Shown piece after piece: positions 1 to 6,125 of a stretch of DNA of 7,039 nt. Under the pieces are notes generated by a model that worked only from the letters and a program-made list of their open reading frames with translations, was not told where the DNA came from and ran no database searches. How positions within the stretch are numbered: the first letter of the stretch is position 1; every line of letters starts with the position of its first letter. This stretch comes from Lachnospiraceae bacterium (GTDB taxonomy: Bacteria; Bacillota_A; Clostridia; Lachnospirales; Lachnospiraceae). The position numbers and the translations under genes are program-made. The DNA lies in NCBI GenBank assembly GCA_017652545.1, contig JAGCAV010000419.1, forward strand, positions 1 to 7,039, read 5' to 3'.

Positions 1-85
1 CGTGCTGAGCCTGTCGATCGGGCAGTGGCGGAACTTCCGGGAGGAACAGAAGAAGGCGGCGCGGATCCTGGGGGTGGAGCTGTGA
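1..85 (+). CDS. C-terminal fragment of an unidentified protein (5' end outside window)
   Basis: An open frame enters from the left edge (first full codon at 2) and ends at TGA 83-85, giving 27 visible residues. The fragment is basic and helical, with an aromatic patch (GQWRNFREEQ) and an AARILG stretch. I do not recognise the family from so short a tail. Its stop overlaps the GTG start of the next gene (GTGA at 82-85), the same coupling seen elsewhere in this operon, which supports the frame being real. No function is proposed. Confidence 0.55.
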   Translation, partial: VLSLSIGQWRNFREEQKKAARILGVEL

Positions 86-252
86 GCGGCCCGACGATAG
101 ATGAACAGATCGCCGCAGTCGAGCGGTACATCCAAATGCTGAAAGACGATCGGAAAAAGCTGAAGGAGAAACTCGCTGAAAACAGACAGGATATGGCATC
201 CGCGAAGGCCATGCTGGCCAGATACCTGGACGGGAAGAAGGTGAAAACATGA
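82..252 (+). CDS. Small coiled-coil protein of unknown function (56 aa)
   Basis: The frame stays open back to a GTG at 25, but the GTG at 82 is the better start. It overlaps the upstream stop as GTGA and follows a G-rich ribosome-binding-like run (GGGGGTGGAG, about 70-79), whereas a start at 25 would bury most of the upstream gene. The protein is almost entirely helical and highly charged: residues about 5-50 are rich in Lys, Glu, Asp, Arg and Ala with spaced Leu, Ile and Met, typical of a short coiled coil. There are no Cys residues and no catalytic motif. It ends in an ATGA overlap with the next gene. It may be an adaptor or regulator, but nothing in the sequence shows which. Confidence 0.6.
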   Translation: MSGPTIDEQIAAVERYIQMLKDDRKKLKEKLAENRQDMASAKAMLARYLDGKKVKT

Positions 253-440
253 GCGGCATCAGGATCCTCCCGCTGCCGAAGGTCACCGGTATCTGGACAT
301 ACGACGGCAGCAAGTATCCGGACATCGTTCGTGTGCCCATGAGCGACGGGAAGGTTATCCGCTATGTGCTGGACGTGGAGCAGCCCAGGCCGCGCCTGTT
401 CCGGCGGGAAGAATACCAGGGAAAGCATGCAAAAAAGTGA
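249..440 (+). CDS. Small phage protein of unknown function (63 aa)
   Basis: The ATG at 249 overlaps the upstream TGA (ATGA 249-252), with AAGGTG at 238-243 as ribosome-binding site and 5 bases of spacing. The protein is basic and looks beta-rich in its first 45 residues (alternating hydrophobics such as IRILPLP and KVIRYVLDV), followed by an Arg/Lys-rich tail ending in HAKK. No Cys residues, membrane segment or known motif are visible. Its size, charge and tight coupling fit a small early phage protein. I do not recognise the family. Confidence 0.6.
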   Translation: MSGIRILPLPKVTGIWTYDGSKYPDIVRVPMSDGKVIRYVLDVEQPRPRLFRREEYQGKHAKK

Positions 441-523
441 CCGGCGATGGTGGCACATCGTCCGGTCGAGGAAAGTATGAGAAAAACATACCGTGGTTAG
501 TATACCACAGAAAGGAAAATTGA
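437..523 (+). CDS. Possible 28-aa coupled micro-ORF
   Basis: A GTG at 437 overlaps the preceding stop (GTGA 437-440) and opens a 28-codon frame ending at TGA 521-523, just before the next ATG at 527. This fills an otherwise empty gap. The peptide begins MTGDGGTSSGRGKYEK and continues with an aromatic NIPWLVYH segment. In favour of a real gene are the exact fit to the gap and the overlap style used repeatedly in this operon. Against it, the nearest purine-rich site (AGGGAAAG, about 418-425) is far upstream, the peptide is very short, and the same bases form three inverted repeats. I consider it undecided. Confidence 0.3.
   Translation: MTGDGGTSSGRGKYEKNIPWLVYHRKEN
440..508 (+). promoter_or_regulatory. 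Three tandem inverted repeats upstream of the Gp157 gene
   Basis: Three hairpin-capable repeats lie back to back. The first spans 440-466: ACCGGCGATG pairs with CATCG plus CCGGT, giving 10 bp with one bulged T (461) and a GTGGCA loop. The second is GTATG 475-479 with CATAC 487-491. The third is GTGGT 493-497 with ACCAC 504-508. None is followed by a T run, so they do not look like intrinsic terminators. They could be RNA structures between the two translation units or operator half-sites in front of the Gp157 gene. A TATACC at 501-506 resembles a -10 element, but I see no good -35, so no promoter is called. Confidence 0.35.
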
Positions 524-526
524 ACA

Positions 527-1018
527 ATGAGAGCACTGTATGAAATCGACCAGGCGATCCTGGACTGCGTGGATCTGGAGACAGGCGAGATCCTCGACGG
601 CGAAAAGCTGACCGCGCTGCAGATGGAGCGCGATGAAAAACTGGAGGGCGTGGCCCTGTGGGTGAAGGATCTGAAGGCGGAGGCCGCGGCTGTGAAGGAA
701 GAGGCCGACAAGCTGAACGCCAGGAAGAAGGCGCTGGACAGCAAGATCGAGAGCATCAAGGCGTGGCTACTGCAGGCGCTGGACGGCGGGAAGCTGAAGA
801 CGGCGCGGTGCAATGTGTACCAGACGCACAGCCAGAAGGTTGTGATCGATGACGAAAAGGCGCTGGTCGACATGTTCATGCTGTCGCCTTTCGGGGAGAA
901 GTTCCTGCGGTTCAAGGAGCCGGAGATCGACAAGGTCGCGCTGAAGGACAGCATGAAGCAGGGATACGAGTATGAGTTCGCTCACCTGGAAGAGACGGAA
1001 AGCGTGGTGATCAAATGA
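527..1018 (+). CDS. Siphovirus Gp157-family coiled-coil protein
   Basis: This 163-residue protein matches the layout of the Sipho_Gp157 family as I know it. It has an N-terminal LYEIDQAIL segment, then DLETGEILDGEKL (about 16-28). A long Ala/Glu/Lys coiled coil follows at about 30-82 (EKLEGVALWVKDLKAEA...), then a GGKLKTARCNVYQ beta segment at about 87-99, and a C-terminal VALKDSMKQG...ETESVVIK region. It sits at the head of the recombination genes, where Gp157 proteins are commonly found in phages of Gram-positive hosts. The biochemical role of the family is not well established; an old annotation links it to phage resistance. The start is supported by AAAGGA at 511-516, 10 bases upstream. 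It ends in an ATGATG overlap with the next small gene. Confidence 0.85.
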   Translation: MRALYEIDQAILDCVDLETGEILDGEKLTALQMERDEKLEGVALWVKDLKAEAAAVKEEADKLNARKKALDSKIESIKAWLLQALDGGKLKTARCNVYQTHSQKVVIDDEKALVDMFMLSPFGEKFLRFKEPEIDKVALKDSMKQGYEYEFAHLEETESVVIK

Positions 1019-1179
1019 TGAACATTGATGAGATTCTCGCAGACCTCCAAAGCCAATTACAGACGCTGGAAGATGCAAAGACGGCCATTACTGAACTGCA
1101 GGAAGAAACACGCGGCCTGATTGCAGGCGTCAATGCGTGGTTTGCTCTGCACGAGAATGAATTACCGGAGGTGAAATAA
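1015..1179 (+). CDS. Small helical protein (53-54 aa), unknown
   Basis: Two in-frame ATGs (1015 and 1018) follow each other. The first overlaps the Gp157 stop as ATGA, so I place the start there. The product is 54 residues (53 from the second ATG). It begins MMNIDEILADLQSQLQTLED, is a heptad-rich amphipathic helix over about residues 4-40, and ends AWFALHENELPEVK. The last codons contain the ribosome-binding site (GGAGGTG 1167-1173) of the next gene, and its TAA stop directly abuts that gene's TTG start. This is a second short coiled-coil protein on the other side of Gp157 from the one at 82. It may act as a partner, but no function is visible. Confidence 0.65.
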   Translation: MMNIDEILADLQSQLQTLEDAKTAITELQEETRGLIAGVNAWFALHENELPEVK

Positions 1180-1800
1180 TTGGGACGGTTTATTCTGATC
1201 TACGGGAAGAGCGGCAGCGGAAAGAGCCGGAGCCTGAAGAACTTCGGTGAGGATGAGATCTTCCTGGTGAACGTGATCGGCAAGGAACTGCCGTTCCGGA
1301 ACCGGTTCAAGTTTGTCAGCGTGACGGACAGCATCGACACGATCATCGCAGGGCTCAACCGGATGCCGTGCAGGACGGCCGTCATCGATGATGCCGGGTA
1401 TCTGATGACCAGCCAGTTCATGGCTGGGCACAGTCAGCCGAAAAAAGGCGCCAGCAGCTTTGACCTGTACAACGACATCGCGGACGATTTCTGGAAACTG
1501 ATCCGGGAGATCAAGGCCCTTCCGGATGACGTGAACGTCTACCTGATGATGCACGAGGAAACGAACGATTACGGAGACACCAGGCTTCGGACGATCGGGA
1601 AGCTGCTGAATGACAAGGTCTGCATTGAGGGCATGAGCGCCATTGTGCTGCGCTGCGTGACGATGGGGAAGGAACATTTCTTCCGGACGCAGACCGACGG
1701 AAGCGACATCACCAAGAGCCCGGAGGATATGTTCGCCGGCGCGACCGTGGAGAACGACCTGAAGGCTGTGGATGATGCGATCAGAGAGTATTACGGTTAA
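1180..1800 (+). CDS. RecA-like P-loop ATPase, AAA_24 / Sak4-type phage recombinase
   Basis: The 206-residue protein opens with a beta strand and a perfect Walker A, GKSGSGKS at residues 9-16. A Walker B strand, TAVIDD, lies at about 66-71. A later strand with a polar tip, VYLMMHEE at about 120-127, fits the sensor region of RecA-fold ATPases. The compact single-core size, without RecA N- or C-terminal domains, and the neighbouring SSB-like gene fit Sak4-type single-strand annealing/exchange proteins, usually annotated as phage nucleotide-binding AAA_24. The start is TTG: the preceding in-frame codon is a stop and no ATG occurs before the Walker motif. GGAGGTG at 1167-1173, 6 bases upstream, supports it. 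Likely role: ATP-dependent annealing or strand exchange in phage recombination. The recombinase role is inferred; the ATPase assignment is secure. Confidence 0.82.
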   Translation: MGRFILIYGKSGSGKSRSLKNFGEDEIFLVNVIGKELPFRNRFKFVSVTDSIDTIIAGLNRMPCRTAVIDDAGYLMTSQFMAGHSQPKKGASSFDLYNDIADDFWKLIREIKALPDDVNVYLMMHEETNDYGDTRLRTIGKLLNDKVCIEGMSAIVLRCVTMGKEHFFRTQTDGSDITKSPEDMFAGATVENDLKAVDDAIREYYG

Positions 1801-1822
1801 CTGAAAGTGAGGTGATTTGTAA

Positions 1823-2353
1823 ATGATGAATGGCATTCAGGCAATCGAGACTTATTACAGGGGGATCATGTTCCGCAGCCGCCTGGAAGCCCGCTGGGCA
1901 AAACTGTTCAGTGAGCTGGGCATTGACTGGACGTATGAGACGGAAGGATACAATGTTCCTCTCCAGGATGGGACGCATGTCCGATATCTTCCGGACTTCG
2001 TGCTGCGCGGCGGATCGGGCCGGTGCCCTGATCCGCTGTATGTGGAAGTCAAGGGCAACATGAAGGCGGAAGACGCGATCAAAATCAGAGCCTTTTCCGA
2101 ACACCGTCCGATCTATATCGTCGGTAATATTCCGGAAGACATCGACGACATCTGCAACGGGATCGATACGGATTACCGCATTCCGTACTATAACTTTGAA
2201 ACAGTTGACGGCGACTACTTCGGAGCAGTACTTGGAGCCGCAAAAGGCGGCGGATGGAGCCTGTTCGGAGCGGACAGCAACTACTGGCGGGAAATGGACG
2301 AAACCAAAACAAGACAGGCGTATGCACTGGCCAGAATGGCCCGATTTGAATAA
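1823..2353 (+). CDS. PD-(D/E)XK superfamily nuclease
   Basis: The 176-residue protein shows a clear PD-(D/E)XK layout: a helix with FRSRLEARWA (Glu22), then YLPDFVL (Pro57-Asp58), then YVEVKG (Glu75-x-Lys77). The following strand PIYIVG (about 96-101) completes the core sheet. Metal-dependent cleavage of DNA is the expected chemistry; substrate and specificity cannot be read from sequence. Proteins of this type (YRG...FRSRLEARWA...LPDF...EVKG) are common in phage early regions. It lies between the ATPase and the SSB-like gene, suggesting recombination intermediates as substrates rather than host restriction, though this is inference. Two adjacent ATGs (1823, 1826) could start it; AGGTGA at 1810-1815 serves either. 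The part beyond residue 105 has no recognised motif. Confidence 0.82.
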   Translation: MMNGIQAIETYYRGIMFRSRLEARWAKLFSELGIDWTYETEGYNVPLQDGTHVRYLPDFVLRGGSGRCPDPLYVEVKGNMKAEDAIKIRAFSEHRPIYIVGNIPEDIDDICNGIDTDYRIPYYNFETVDGDYFGAVLGAAKGGGWSLFGADSNYWREMDETKTRQAYALARMARFE

Positions 2354-2368
2354 GAGGAGGATATAACA

Positions 2369-2968
2369 ATGGCTATCAAAAAATTCGGAGACTATGAAAG
2401 CACTCAGGGATACCAGGACCGCCCGCAGCTGCCCACCGGCGGCTATGTGATGAAGATCATGGGCGCGGAGGTTAAGGAGAACAGCGTCGGGCAGTATGTC
2501 CAGGTCAGCATGGACATCGCGGAGGGCCAGTACAAGGACTTTTTCGCGGCGGATTACCGCGCCCAGCAGCCGCAGGACGGCAAGGACAAGATCTGGCACT
2601 GTACCTATTTCCTGAACGTGCCGCAGGATGACGGCAGCGAGAAGGACGGCTGGACGAAGCGCAAGTTCAAGACATTCACGGAAGCCCTGGAGGCATCCAA
2701 CGACGGGTACCACTTCGACTGGGACGAGAAGAAGTTCAAGGGGCTGAGCATCGGCGGTCTGTTCAACATGCGCGAGTACAAAACGCGGGACGGAAACGTC
2801 GGGCGGTCTCCGAACCTGGCCCAGGTGACCAGCGTGGAAAAGATCCGCGCAGGCAAGTTCAAGGTGCCGAAGGATCAGCTGCTCAGCGGCAGCCAGGGCG
2901 GAACACCGGCGCCGGCGGACAGTCAGAGCGGGTTCACGGTGGTCAACGACGACGACCTGCCGTTCTGA
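2369..2968 (+). CDS. DUF669-like putative ssDNA-binding protein with SSB-type C-terminal tip
   Basis: The 199-residue protein begins with a short leader and LPTGGYVMKIMGAEV (about 21-35), then beta-rich sequence (GQYVQVSMDIAEG) and a core with several aromatics (KDFFAADY, IWHCTYF). It resembles phage proteins annotated DUF669. After a Gly/Ser/Pro/Gln linker at about 171-188 it ends VVNDDDLPF. The acidic-hydrophobic tip DDDLPF is nearly identical to the E. coli SSB tip DDDIPF, the known docking site for SSB partner proteins. Globular domain, flexible linker and SSB tip together indicate a single-strand binder that recruits repair or replication partners. The start is strongly supported by GAGGAGG at 2354-2360, 8 bases upstream; this is one of the strongest ribosome-binding sites here, consistent with a stoichiometric DNA-coating protein. 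The DUF669 assignment is from memory of the family pattern. Confidence 0.78.
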   Translation: MAIKKFGDYESTQGYQDRPQLPTGGYVMKIMGAEVKENSVGQYVQVSMDIAEGQYKDFFAADYRAQQPQDGKDKIWHCTYFLNVPQDDGSEKDGWTKRKFKTFTEALEASNDGYHFDWDEKKFKGLSIGGLFNMREYKTRDGNVGRSPNLAQVTSVEKIRAGKFKVPKDQLLSGSQGGTPAPADSQSGFTVVNDDDLPF

Positions 2969-2970
2969 TC

Positions 2971-3507
2971 ATGAGGCCGAAGGATATCAGGACCGTTCTG
3001 GATTCCATGACGGTGCTGGTGGATACGCGGGAACAGGACACGGAAAGGGCCCGGTGGCGGTACGCCGCCATCGGCCTGCCCGCCGTGCGCTGCACGCTGG
3101 ATTACGGGGATTACAGTTACAACGCAATCCTGCCGGACGGTACGACCATTTATGACGCCGCCGGCAGGATATCCCCGAAGTGCGTGATCGAGCGGAAAAT
3201 GGACCTGGACGAACTGGCGGAATGCTTCGGGCGCGGCCGGGAGAGGTTTGTGCGTGAGTTTGAGCGGGCATCTGGATCCGGCGCAGCGATGTGGCTGCTC
3301 GTGGAGGGTGCAAGCTGGGAAGCGATCTATGATCATCGGTACCGCTCCCTGATGAACCCGGAAGCACTGGCGTCCTCCGTGATCGCGTTCGCGGCCCGGT
3401 ACGGCGTCCGGCCTATTTTCTGCACGGAACGCATGACCGGAAAGGTGATCCGCAGTATCCTCCGCCGGGATCTGGAAGACAGGCTGAGGGCGGGTGAGTA
3501 TGATTGA
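2971..3507 (+). CDS. Stand-alone ERCC4/XPF-type nuclease
   Basis: The 178-residue protein carries the ERCC4 nuclease signature: VLVDTREQ at 15-22, GDYS at 46-49 with Asp47, then VIERK at 72-76 with Asp80, giving the GDXnERKX3D pattern. A basic helix follows (GRGRERFVREFERA, about 87-100). XPF/Mus81-family nucleases cut branched or flapped DNA using these acidic residues and a metal ion. The protein has no helicase part and no recognisable helix-hairpin-helix domain, as is usual for compact phage versions, so it may act alone, as a dimer, or with a partner. No clear ribosome-binding site precedes ATG 2971; it begins 2 bases after the upstream stop and is probably translated by coupling. Its stop overlaps the next gene (TTGA 3504-3507). 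Confidence 0.85.
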   Translation: MRPKDIRTVLDSMTVLVDTREQDTERARWRYAAIGLPAVRCTLDYGDYSYNAILPDGTTIYDAAGRISPKCVIERKMDLDELAECFGRGRERFVREFERASGSGAAMWLLVEGASWEAIYDHRYRSLMNPEALASSVIAFAARYGVRPIFCTERMTGKVIRSILRRDLEDRLRAGEYD

Positions 3508-4070
3508 AGACAAAGATCGTTTCGCCTAACGTCGGGTATGTCAAACGGTATCGGAAGATCCACGAACACTGGCTGTATAAATTCACGCAAAGCAACCCGA
3601 GAGACCGCGCAGGGGCATGGGATGACCTGATTGCCATGGCCATTTACGAAGAAAACGGCAAGGACGCCATGGTCGAAGGGAAAAAGATACACTGTGGAAA
3701 AGGCCAGCTGTTCATCAGCCGCAGATCACTCGCAACCCTTTGGGGATGGGGGCTTGGCAAGGTAGACCGGTTCACACGCGATCTGCAGGCGGATCACATG
3801 ATAGACATCAAACGGCACAAAAGCGGATCACTTATAACCATTGTGGCGTATGACTTATACCAGAGTGACGGATCGCAGGCGATACATCAGACAAAACCAA
3901 AACGGGCGAAAAGTGAGACACTCAATAATAAGAAACAAGAACCACCTACGGTGGAAGAAGAAAAGAATGATTCCGCTCGCGCGGACGAAACCGACCCCGA
4001 ACCGATGAGGGGAACGCCGGAATGGTACGCCTGGGCGGATCGGCATGATGAGGAGGATAGTGATGGCTGA
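3504..4070 (+). CDS. Winged-helix putative replication initiator (replisome organiser)
   Basis: The 188-residue protein has the pattern of phage N-terminal replication-initiator domains: HWLYKF (22-27), RAGAWDDLIAMA (35-46), then CGKGQLFISRRSLATLWGWG (64-83) running into KVDRFTRDLQADHMIDI (86-102). This is a helix-turn-helix with a beta wing ending in TIVAYDLYQ (112-120). Residues from about 121 are a low-complexity Lys/Glu/Asp tail ending PEWYAWADRHDEEDSDG; no DnaD domain is visible. The likely role is binding the phage origin, with the tail contacting the helicase encoded immediately downstream. The start is TTG at 3504: the preceding in-frame codon is TGA and the first internal ATG falls inside the conserved domain. 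GGGTGAG at 3492-3498 is the ribosome-binding site. Function is inferred from the domain pattern and gene order. Confidence 0.7.
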   Translation: MKTKIVSPNVGYVKRYRKIHEHWLYKFTQSNPRDRAGAWDDLIAMAIYEENGKDAMVEGKKIHCGKGQLFISRRSLATLWGWGLGKVDRFTRDLQADHMIDIKRHKSGSLITIVAYDLYQSDGSQAIHQTKPKRAKSETLNNKKQEPPTVEEEKNDSARADETDPEPMRGTPEWYAWADRHDEEDSDG

Positions 4071-5871
4071 GATCTATGAGTTCAGGCCAGAGGACGCAGA
4101 ACGATTCGCGGCGGAGCGCGGCATCAAATACAAGCACCGAGGCGATGAGCTCGTATTCAAATGGTGCCCGTACTGCCAGGGCGATAACAAGGACAAGGAA
4201 ACATTCGCAATCAGCCTGACCACCGGACAGTTCAACTGCAAACGATCCAGCTGCAGCGTCCGCGGGAACATGGTCACCCTGGCCAGGGACTTCAACTTCT
4301 CACTGGGGCGTGATTCAGACGCTTATTATGGCATCCGGTGGCAGCGGTTTAAGACTTTCACGAAGAAAGCGGAAAGCATAGAACCGTCTGACGATGCGGA
4401 GGAATATTTCCAGACGCGGGGGATCAGCCCGGAAACAGTGAGAAAGTACCACATAACAGCCAGGAAGGACAATGACGCTGTGCTGGTATTCCCGTTCTTT
4501 GATCAGGACGGGAAACTGCAGTTCCTGAAATACAGGAACACAAAGTTCCGGAAAGAGGACGGCGGAAGCAAGGAATGGTGTGAAACGGACTGCAGGCCGA
4601 TCCTGTTCGGGATGATGCAGTGCAACCCGGATAACAAGACGCTGATCATGACAGAAGGACAGATAGATAGCATGAGCGTCGCGGAGGCCGGATATGAAAA
4701 TGCCGTATCTGTTCCGATGGGAAAGAATGGGTTTACATGGGTTCCGCATTGCTGGGACTGGCTACAGGGATTTGACAAGCTGATCATGTTCGGGGACTTT
4801 GAGCGCGGGAGCATGACACTGCTTCAGGATATGAAAGCAAGGTTTCATGGTTCTGTATGGCATGTCCGGCCGGAGGATTACCGCGACTGCAAGGACGCCA
4901 ACGAGATCCTGATGAAGTACGGTGTGGACGGGATCCGGCAGTGCATCGAAAATGCAGAGCATGAAATGGATGAGCACATCATCCGCATGGCCGACGTGAC
5001 ACCGATTGACCTGGCTCACATGGAACACTATTCCAGCGGGTTCACACAGCTGGATAAGCTGATCGGCGGATTTTACTTCGGTCAGGTGATCCTGATCACC
5101 GGGAAGCGCGGAAAAGGGAAGAGCACGCTCGCTTCACAGTTTCTTTGCGGGGCGCTTCGCAACGGATACACGTGTTTCGCATATTCGGGGGAGATGACGC
5201 ACCCAAGTTTCCGCGAATGGATGGACAGGCAGCTCGCCGGGCCTGAAAACCTTGTGCAGGTGAAGAGCGATAACGGCAAAGTGGACTGGACGGTTAAGGA
5301 CTGGAAGCGGAACCGGCTGCATGACTGGTATTACCACACGATGTGGCTGCACGATGAACGCGGCGTATCCGGAGAAGAGACAAGCACGCTGATGGGCACC
5401 GTGGAGAAGGCTGTGAAGGAATACGGCATCCGTGTTGTGCTGCTGGACAATCTGATGACGGCTCTGGAAGACGATAAAAACGTGGATCTTAACCGGGCAC
5501 AGAGTAACTTTGTCCGCGGACTGGCCAGGATCGCGAGGGCGTACAACGTGATCATCTTCCTGGTGGCGCATCCGCGGAAGCGGAAGGGTGATGTGACCGA
5601 CTTTGACGCGGATGACGTTATGGGAAGCGGAAACATCACCAACGCGGTGGATGTGGTGCTCCAATATGACGAAGCACCTGACAGATTCGGAAAACCGGAC
5701 CGGCTGCTGGCCGTAAAGAAGAACAGGCTGACAGGAGATGTCAGCGACGGTATAGATCTATGGTTCGACTCGGCAAGCAAACGGATCACGGAACGGAAGG
5801 ACGATTTCAGTTGGGAGACGGACAGGCAAACATATATTGAAGTAACGGGAGATGAGGAGGTGCCCTGGTGA
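4063..5871 (+). CDS. T7 gp4-like primase-helicase (zinc ribbon, TOPRIM, RecA-fold DnaB-type helicase)
   Basis: Numbering is for the 602-residue form from ATG 4063. A zinc ribbon uses Cys35, Cys38, Cys59 and Cys64. A TOPRIM core follows, with TEGQIDS (Glu198, Asp202) and MFGDFER (Asp245, Glu247). The helicase core has Walker A GKRGKGKS (347-354), YSGEM with candidate catalytic Glu378, Walker B VVLLDN (458-463), VAHPRK (His503) and KKNRLTG with candidate arginine finger Arg555. One polypeptide would therefore lay primers and unwind DNA as a ring at the fork, as in phage T7. The frame opens at ATG 4045, but AGGAGG at 4051-4056 sits 6 bases before ATG 4063, so the later start is chosen. It overlaps the putative initiator gene by 8 bases. 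The TOPRIM second acidic motif reads Asp-x-Glu rather than Asp-x-Asp. No separate helicase loader is seen. Confidence 0.9.
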   Translation: MAEIYEFRPEDAERFAAERGIKYKHRGDELVFKWCPYCQGDNKDKETFAISLTTGQFNCKRSSCSVRGNMVTLARDFNFSLGRDSDAYYGIRWQRFKTFTKKAESIEPSDDAEEYFQTRGISPETVRKYHITARKDNDAVLVFPFFDQDGKLQFLKYRNTKFRKEDGGSKEWCETDCRPILFGMMQCNPDNKTLIMTEGQIDSMSVAEAGYENAVSVPMGKNGFTWVPHCWDWLQGFDKLIMFGDFERGSMTLLQDMKARFHGSVWHVRPEDYRDCKDANEILMKYGVDGIRQCIENAEHEMDEHIIRMADVTPIDLAHMEHYSSGFTQLDKLIGGFYFGQVILITGKRGKGKSTLASQFLCGALRNGYTCFAYSGEMTHPSFREWMDRQLAGPENLVQVKSDNGKVDWTVKDWKRNRLHDWYYHTMWLHDERGVSGEETSTLMGTVEKAVKEYGIRVVLLDNLMTALEDDKNVDLNRAQSNFVRGLARIARAYNVIIFLVAHPRKRKGDVTDFDADDVMGSGNITNAVDVVLQYDEAPDRFGKPDRLLAVKKNRLTGDVSDGIDLWFDSASKRITERKDDFSWETDRQTYIEVTGDEEVPW

Positions 5872-6104
5872 TCGATCCGAAACGCAGAGAAATGTTTTTT
5901 GATCTGTACCGGATGGCTGAATATTATGAACAGCCGCCTTTTCGGGCGGGAGATATCGACGGGAATGCGGACTGGTTTATGACTTCGAACGAAGAGCAAC
6001 TGCGGCCGTTCCTCACGAAGTATGCGGATCAGCTGGCGATGGATCTTGCGATGGCAGTTGTGGACGAAGCAAGCCGGAAAGCGGCAGAACTGAATAAGAT
6101 GTAA
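5868..6104 (+). CDS. Small helical protein of unknown function (78 aa)
   Basis: A GTG at 5868 overlaps the primase-helicase stop (GTGA 5868-5871) and is preceded by a near-perfect GAGGAGGTG at 5854-5862, so start and coupling are well supported. The product begins MIDPKRREMFFDLYRMAEYY and has two helical stretches (about 4-22 and 42-76) separated by an Asp/Gly-rich segment with PPFRAGDIDGNADW. There are no Cys residues or catalytic motifs. Coupling to the helicase gene suggests use at the same time, perhaps as an accessory replication factor, but this rests on position alone. I do not recognise the family. Confidence 0.65.
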   Translation: MIDPKRREMFFDLYRMAEYYEQPPFRAGDIDGNADWFMTSNEEQLRPFLTKYADQLAMDLAMAVVDEASRKAAELNKM

Positions 6105-6125
6105 TGTTGAAAAGGAGAGAGCAAA

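Noticed and set aside
25..81. Extended N-terminus (GTG 25) for the first small gene
   Set aside because: It would overlap most of the upstream reading frame; GTG 82 has the GTGA overlap and a purine-rich site.
355..954. Long minus-strand open frame (199 codons) opposite Gp157
   Set aside because: It is a Ser/Phe-rich mirror of real coding sequence, has no ribosome-binding site I can defend, and runs against the strongly motif-supported + strand gene.
1781..2713. 310-codon minus-strand frame opposite the PD-(D/E)XK and SSB-like genes
   Set aside because: It lies antisense to two genes with clear motifs and good ribosome-binding sites; codon-phase shadowing in GC-rich DNA explains it.
4045..4062. 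Upstream ATG 4045 as start of the primase-helicase
   Set aside because: The Shine-Dalgarno AGGAGG lies after this ATG (4051-4056) and is correctly spaced for ATG 4063.
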